Made by a program: the position numbers and the translations under genes
The notes under the pieces: model-generated
Databases searched by the model: none
Seen by the model: the letters and a program-made list of their open reading frames with translations, nothing else
What the model was told of the DNA's origin: nothing
Shown here: positions 6,331 to 10,094 of the stretch, one piece after another
Position numbering within the stretch: the first letter of the stretch is position 1
How the letters are laid out: each line of letters begins with the position of its first letter
Source of the DNA: an uncultured Eubacteriales bacterium
GTDB taxonomy: Bacteria; Bacillota; Clostridia; Oscillospirales; Oscillospiraceae
NCBI GenBank assembly: GCA_900313295.1
Contig: OMQS01000100.1
Location: forward strand, 1 to 10,094
Direction: 5' to 3'
Length of the DNA stretch: 10,094 nucleotides

Positions 6331-6362
6331 TTTTCCACGGTGTTGCCCCCTTTTGTGCAACA
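6331..6362 (+). promoter_or_regulatory. DnaA-box-like site and hairpin just upstream of dnaA
   Basis: TTTTCCACG (6331-6339) differs from the DnaA box TTATCCACA at two positions and follows an A/T-only stretch. A 6-bp hairpin, TGTTGC/GCAACA (6341-6346 and 6357-6362), comes next. A single degenerate box is weak evidence for a second origin sub-region, but it could serve DnaA autoregulation. Confidence 0.35.
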
Positions 6363-6419
6363 ACGGTGGCGGGATCTTCCAATATATAGAATCAACTTTG
6401 GGAAAGGGGAGCTATCACT

Positions 6420-7742
6420 TTGAATTCACTGACCGATGTATGGGGCAGCGTGCTGCAGCAGATGTCACAGCAGCTGGCCCCCACCACCATCAACACCTGG
6501 TTCGACGAGGTGGAGGTGGTGACCATGGAGGACTCCGCCTTCGTGCTGCACTGCGGCAACGAATTTAAGAAAAAGACCATCGAGGCGCGCTTTCTGCCCC
6601 ACATACGGGACGCCCTGCGGGAGCTTTTTTCGGCGGATTTCGAGATCAAAATTTTAAACGACGAGCAGCTGTCGGCCTACCACGGCGTGACGCCGGATCA
6701 CCCGAAGGACGTGGGGGATTCCTGCGTTTTCACCTTTGAAAACTATGTGGTGGGGCCCAGCAACAAGCTGGCCTACGCCGCCGCCCACGCCGTGGCCGAG
6801 CGCCCGGGCGCAAACTACAACCCGCTGTTCATCTACGGCGACTCCGGCCTGGGCAAGACCCACCTGCTCTACGCCATCGCCCACGGGCTGAAGCAGAATC
6901 ACCCCGACGCGAAGATCGTGTACATCAAGGGCGACGACTTCACCAATGAACTGGTGGCATCCATCCGCGAGGGCAAAAACGCCGAGTTTCGGGAGAAATA
7001 CCGTCAGGCCACGCTGCTGCTGGTGGACGACGTGCAGTTCATCGCCGGCAAGGAGCAGACCCAGGAGGAATTTTTCCATACCTTTAATTCTCTCTACGAG
7101 GCCGGCAAACAGATCGTCCTCACCTCCGACCGGCCGCCCCGCGAAATGACCAAGCTGGAGGATCGGCTGCGCACCCGCTTTGAGTGGGGTCTGATGGTAG
7201 ACGTGACGCCGCCGGACTACGAAACGCGGCTGGCCATCGTGAAAAACAAGTCCGCCATGCTGGGCGTGAAGCTCTCCGATCCCGTGACGGATCTCATCGC
7301 GGAGAACGTCACCGCCAACGTGCGGCAGATTGAGGGCACGCTGAACAAAATTCTGGCCTATTACGATCTCATGGGCAGCACCATGGCGCAGGAGGACATT
7401 CTCAAAGCCATCCGCGACATGATCAAGCGAAACAACGAGTACGTCCCCACGGCGCAGGCGGTGGTGAGCTACATCTGCACCACCTACCACATCGACGAGG
7501 ACGTGCTGCGGGGTCAGAGCCGCGGCCGCGAGGTGGTGAACGCCCGTCAGATCGCCATGTACCTCATGCGGCGCATGATCTGCATGAATCTGGTGGACAT
7601 CGGCAAGGAGTTCGGCGACAGGGATCACACCACGGTGCTGCACTCCCTGGACAAGGTGGAAAAGCAAATGCGCTCCGACCCCGCCTTTGCCGAGACCGTG
7701 AAGCAGATCACCACCAACATAAACGCCAACCCCAAGGGCTGA
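6420..7742 (+). CDS. dnaA: Chromosomal replication initiator protein DnaA
   Basis: AAA+ ATPase that binds DnaA boxes, opens oriC and loads the helicase. The 440 residues include domain I (about 1-80, MNSLTDVWGSVLQQM), a very short domain II linker (about 80-103), and the AAA+ domain starting FTFENYVVGPSN. Key motifs are Walker A GDSGLGKT (140-147), Walker B LLLVDDVQF (about 199-207, Asp203/204), TSDRPP (235-240), the arginine-finger region EDRLRTRF (247-254) and sensor 2 Arg302. DNA-binding domain IV has the signature FGDRDHTTVLH (398-408). The start is TTG at 6420-6422: AAGGGGAG (6404-6411) lies 8 bases upstream, the first in-frame ATG is codon 15, and the resulting N-terminus matches other DnaA proteins. 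oriC follows directly. Confidence 0.97.
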   Translation: MNSLTDVWGSVLQQMSQQLAPTTINTWFDEVEVVTMEDSAFVLHCGNEFKKKTIEARFLPHIRDALRELFSADFEIKILNDEQLSAYHGVTPDHPKDVGDSCVFTFENYVVGPSNKLAYAAAHAVAERPGANYNPLFIYGDSGLGKTHLLYAIAHGLKQNHPDAKIVYIKGDDFTNELVASIREGKNAEFREKYRQATLLLVDDVQFIAGKEQTQEEFFHTFNSLYEAGKQIVLTSDRPPREMTKLEDRLRTRFEWGLMVDVTPPDYETRLAIVKNKSAMLGVKLSDPVTDLIAENVTANVRQIEGTLNKILAYYDLMGSTMAQEDILKAIRDMIKRNNEYVPTAQAVVSYICTTYHIDEDVLRGQSRGREVVNARQIAMYLMRRMICMNLVDIGKEFGDRDHTTVLHSLDKVEKQMRSDPAFAETVKQITTNINANPKG

Positions 7743-7976
7743 TTTTTCCACATAGCTTGTGATCTCCGCGTGGAAAGGTTGTGGATAAAATATTTCCGCT
7801 CTTTTCCCGTGGAAAGCTGTGGAATCCCGCACCGCTCCGTGTGGAAAAAAAAGGCTGCTTTTCCGCGGCTTTGCGAGGGGTTTCCACAAAAGTTTTCCCT
7901 ACAACTACTGTTACTAAAAAATACTTAGTTTATGTTCTGTGCGCATAAAATATGCGCGGAATTTTTTCTGAAATGA
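7743..7976 (+). other. oriC: Replication origin oriC (DnaA boxes, DnaA-trios, unwinding region)
   Basis: The dnaA-dnaN gap holds a cluster of DnaA boxes (consensus TTATCCACA). They are TTTTCCACA at 7744-7752 (+), CTTTCCACG at 7769-7777 (-), the perfect TTATCCACA at 7780-7788 (-), CTTTCCACG at 7808-7816 (-), GATTCCACA at 7818-7826 (-), TTTTCCACA at 7840-7848 (-) and GTTTCCACA at 7880-7888 (+). A weak one, TTTTCCGCG, is at 7859. After the last box the plus strand reads in threes CTA-CAA-CTA-CTG-TTA-CTA (7899-7916), like the DnaA-trios described in Bacillus. An AT-rich stretch (7911-7976) follows as the likely unwinding element. Position between dnaA and dnaN is standard for Firmicutes. Confidence 0.9.
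7941..7970 (+). other. Palindrome with T tract in the unwinding region, ahead of dnaN
   Basis: GCGCATA (7941-7947) and TATGCGC (7951-7957) are perfect arms around AAA, and a T6 run follows three bases later. It could be a weak dnaA terminator, or a protein-binding site. TAAAAT (7946-7951) inside it, with CTTAGT 16 bases upstream, is a weak dnaN promoter candidate. The roles cannot be separated from sequence alone. Confidence 0.4.
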
Positions 7977-7990
7977 AAGGATGAAGTGCC

Positions 7991-9100
7991 ATGCTGAAGT
8001 TTTCCTGCGAAAAGGCGCTGCTGCAGCTTGCCGTGAACACCGCCTCCCGCACCGTCGCCACAAAAAGCTCCATTCCCGCGCTGGAGGGGCTGCTGCTGGA
8101 GGGCGACGACGTGCTGACCCTGTCGGGCTACAATATGCAGACCGGCATCCGCACCCGCCTGGAGGCCGATATTCGGGAGGGCGGCCGCATCGTGCTCAGC
8201 GCCCGCCTGTTCGGGGACATTATCCGCAAAATGCCCGATGACGTCATCGTGTTTTCCGCCGACGAAAAGTTCATGGTCACGCTCACCTGCGGCGACGCGC
8301 GGTTTGAGATTCTGGGTCTGTCCGCCGACGACTACCCCGAAATGCCAGAGGTGGACGACGAGTACACCTTCACCATTCAGCAGGGCATCCTGAAAGCCAT
8401 GATCAACCAGACGTCCTTCGCCGTTTCCACCAACGAAAACCGCCCCATCCACACCGGAACGCTCTTTGAAGTGGGCATTAACGGCGTGACGGCGGTGTCC
8501 GTGGACGGATTCCGGCTGGCGCTGCGGCGGGAGAAGATCGAGAAGCTGGAGGGCGGCGCCTTCCGCTTCGTGTGCCCCGGCAACGCGCTGAACGAGGTGG
8601 AAAGGATCTGCGAGGACAGCGAGGAGCCTATCACCGTGATCCTCGGCAAGCGGCACCTTATGTTTGAAACCGGCTCCACTCGGCTCATCTGCCGCAAGCT
8701 GGACGGCGAATTTCTGGACTATAAAAACGCCATTCCCCGCAACAATCCCATCCGCCTCACCGTGGACACCAAGACCATGCTCAGCAGTCTGGATCGCGTG
8801 AGCGTGGTCATCAGCGAAAAGCTGAAAAGCCCCGTGCGCTGCCTGCTGGAAAACGGCAGCGTCATCATGTCCGCCAAGACCGGCAACGGCGAGGCTACCG
8901 ACGTCTGTCCTGTGGACGGCGACGGTCAGGGGCTGGAAATAGGATTCAACAACCGCTATCTCATGGATGCTCTGCGCTTTGCGCCGGCGGAGCAGGTGGT
9001 GATGGAGCTGAACACGGGCATCAGCCCCTGCGTGCTGACTCCCGTGGACGGCAGCGACAATTTTCTTTACATGGTGCTGCCCGTGCGGCTGAAGGCGTGA
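7991..9100 (+). CDS. dnaN: DNA polymerase III beta subunit (sliding clamp)
   Basis: Ring-shaped processivity clamp for the replicative polymerase; also binds many repair proteins. The 369-residue protein has the normal length for three clamp domains. It starts MLKFSCEKALLQLAVNTASR, contains the family segments SSIPALEGLLLE (26-37), AVSTNENRPIHTG, VSVDGFRLAL and FNNRYLMDAL, and ends YMVLPVRLKA, equivalent to the MPMR-type end that lines the peptide-binding cleft. The ATG at 7991 has AAAGGA about 9 bases upstream; the ATG at 7981 is in a different frame. It follows oriC and lies 10 bases ahead of the S4-domain gene. Confidence 0.97.
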   Translation: MLKFSCEKALLQLAVNTASRTVATKSSIPALEGLLLEGDDVLTLSGYNMQTGIRTRLEADIREGGRIVLSARLFGDIIRKMPDDVIVFSADEKFMVTLTCGDARFEILGLSADDYPEMPEVDDEYTFTIQQGILKAMINQTSFAVSTNENRPIHTGTLFEVGINGVTAVSVDGFRLALRREKIEKLEGGAFRFVCPGNALNEVERICEDSEEPITVILGKRHLMFETGSTRLICRKLDGEFLDYKNAIPRNNPIRLTVDTKTMLSSLDRVSVVISEKLKSPVRCLLENGSVIMSAKTGNGEATDVCPVDGDGQGLEIGFNNRYLMDALRFAPAEQVVMELNTGISPCVLTPVDGSDNFLYMVLPVRLKA

Positions 9101-9110
9101 GGATAAGACG

Positions 9111-9329
9111 ATGAAAATGGTCACCATTACAACGGAATATATCAAATTGCAGGATCTTTTGAAGCTGGCGGACGCTGTGGCCACCGGCGGCGAGGCGAAG
9201 ATCCGCGTGCAGGAGGGCGAGGTGCTGGTGAACGGCGCAGTCTGCACCCAGCGGGGCAGAAAAATACGTCCCGACGACACGGTGGACTACCACGGTCTGC
9301 TCCTTGGCGTGCGCTATGCAGATCAATAA
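9111..9329 (+). CDS. yaaA: S4-domain RNA-binding protein YaaA (RlbA family)
   Basis: A 72-residue protein with an S4 RNA-binding fold: YIKLQDLLKLADAVATGGEA (10-29), then KIRVQEGEVLVNGAVCTQRG (30-49), then RKIRPDDTVDY. It is the small S4 protein always found between dnaN and recF in Firmicutes, thought to bind rRNA or act in ribosome assembly. It starts 10 bases after dnaN with AGGA 7 bases before the ATG at 9111; the ATG two codons later is too far from that site. Its end overlaps recF by 14 bases. Confidence 0.93.
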   Translation: MKMVTITTEYIKLQDLLKLADAVATGGEAKIRVQEGEVLVNGAVCTQRGRKIRPDDTVDYHGLLLGVRYADQ

Positions 9330-10094
9330 GCTGACCCTGCGCGGCTTTCGCAACTATCGGGAGCAGACGCTGACGTTTGATCCGGCGTGCAATGTGATCC
9401 ACGGGGAGAATGCACAGGGCAAGACCAACCTGCTGGAGGCCGTGGTGTATCTTTCCTGCGGCCGGTCGCCCCGCACAAGGGCGGACAGGGAGCTGATCGG
9501 ATTTGAAAGCCCGCAGGCGTTTCTGCGGGGAGAGATCTTCTCCCGTGAGCGGGAATTTATCACGGAAATCACCTTGCAGGCCGGCCGGCGGCGGAAAATG
9601 ACCGTGAACGGCGTGGCCGCCAAGAACGCCTCGGAGCTTTCCGACGTGCTGCACACGGTGTTTTTCAGCCCCGAAGATTTATTCATCATTCGGGAAGGGG
9701 CTGCCGCGCGGCGGAAGTTCATGGATCAGTCCCTGTGCCAGCTGCGCCCCCGCTACGCCGAGACGCTGGGGGAGTACCACCGATTATATGAACACAAGAC
9801 CCGCATCCTGCGGGACAGCGAGGAGAACCCCTCTCTTTTGCAGATGCTGCCGGAGTTCAACGAGCAGATGTGCCGGATGGGAGCCATCCTCATCCACTAT
9901 CGGGCGCAGTACTGCCGTTCGCTGCAATCCTTTGCCGCGCCGGCGCACGCCGACTGCTCCGGCGGACGGGAGAGCCTTGCCCTGCGCTATGAAACGGTGA
10001 AGACCGTGGCCGATCCTTTTGCATCCGTGGAGGAGATCGTAAAGGCGCTGCGGGCGCATCAGGAGAGCCATTATCGGGCGGAGCTGGCCTCGGG
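9316..10094 (+). CDS. recF: DNA replication and repair protein RecF (cut by window end)
   Basis: SMC-like ATPase that helps load RecA at single-strand gaps. About 259 codons are present, out of a usual 360 or so. The product begins MQINKLTLRGFRNYREQTLT and has Walker A GENAQGKTN at about 30-38, then SPRTRADRELI, the family block VFFSPEDLFIIREGAAARRK, and FMDQSLCQLRPRYAETLGEY. In that block EGAAARR stands where many RecF proteins have KGxPxxRR, a mild difference. No good Shine-Dalgarno is visible before the ATG at 9316, and the gene overlaps yaaA by 14 bases, so translational coupling is likely. The signature and Walker B motifs lie beyond the window. Confidence 0.95.
   Translation, partial: MQINKLTLRGFRNYREQTLTFDPACNVIHGENAQGKTNLLEAVVYLSCGRSPRTRADRELIGFESPQAFLRGEIFSREREFITEITLQAGRRRKMTVNGVAAKNASELSDVLHTVFFSPEDLFIIREGAAARRKFMDQSLCQLRPRYAETLGEYHRLYEHKTRILRDSEENPSLLQMLPEFNEQMCRMGAILIHYRAQYCRSLQSFAAPAHADCSGGRESLALRYETVKTVADPFASVEEIVKALRAHQESHYRAELAS

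Noticed and set aside
5940..6420. Second oriC sub-region upstream of dnaA, as in Bacillus
   Set aside because: Only one degenerate DnaA box was found; the box cluster lies downstream of dnaA.

Overview
This is the chromosomal replication-origin neighbourhood of a GC-rich Firmicute, most likely an Oscillospirales (Ruminococcaceae/Oscillospiraceae) gut Clostridium. The evidence is the gene order rpmH-rnpA-yidD-yidC-khpB diverging from dnaA-dnaN-yaaA-recF, Shine-Dalgarno sites of the AAGGAG/GGAGG type before most genes, a T-box riboswitch, and short GC-rich palindromic repeats of a kind I associate with that order. The genus call is inference; no rRNA lies in the window.

Layout. 1-212 (-): the start of metG. 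213-1000: non-coding. It holds a tandem palindromic repeat array (309-515), a methionine-type T-box leader for metG with its terminator (537-815), a possible small upstream ORF (775-915), and two divergent promoters (940-968 minus, 977-1005 plus). 1033-2840 (+): xth (exonuclease III), a small ABM-fold protein and tatD, closely spaced. 2841-3114: intergenic, packed with terminator-like hairpins and two interspersed repeats, ending in a bidirectional terminator. 3115-5855 (-): rpmH, rnpA, yidD, yidC and khpB, read from a consensus promoter at 5986-6014. 5856-6419: regulatory region between rpmH and dnaA, with promoters for both sides and a palindromic repeat in the dnaA leader. 6420-7742 (+): dnaA, starting at TTG. 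7743-7976: oriC, with DnaA boxes, DnaA-trio-like triplets and an AT-rich unwinding region. 7991-10094 (+): dnaN, yaaA and recF (cut by the window end).

Functionally the right side is replication initiation (DnaA, beta clamp, RecF). The left operon links a ribosomal protein, tRNA maturation (RNase P protein) and membrane protein insertion (YidC/YidD) with the RNA-binding protein KhpB. The outer left block has a DNA repair nuclease, a TatD nuclease and a tRNA synthetase gene that appears to be controlled by its own uncharged tRNA.

I see no defence system, CRISPR, transposase or clearly foreign gene. The most notable items are the AUG-specifier T-box with repeats lodged between its terminator and metG, the small ORF that runs into that T-box, and the terminator-like repeat inside the dnaA leader.
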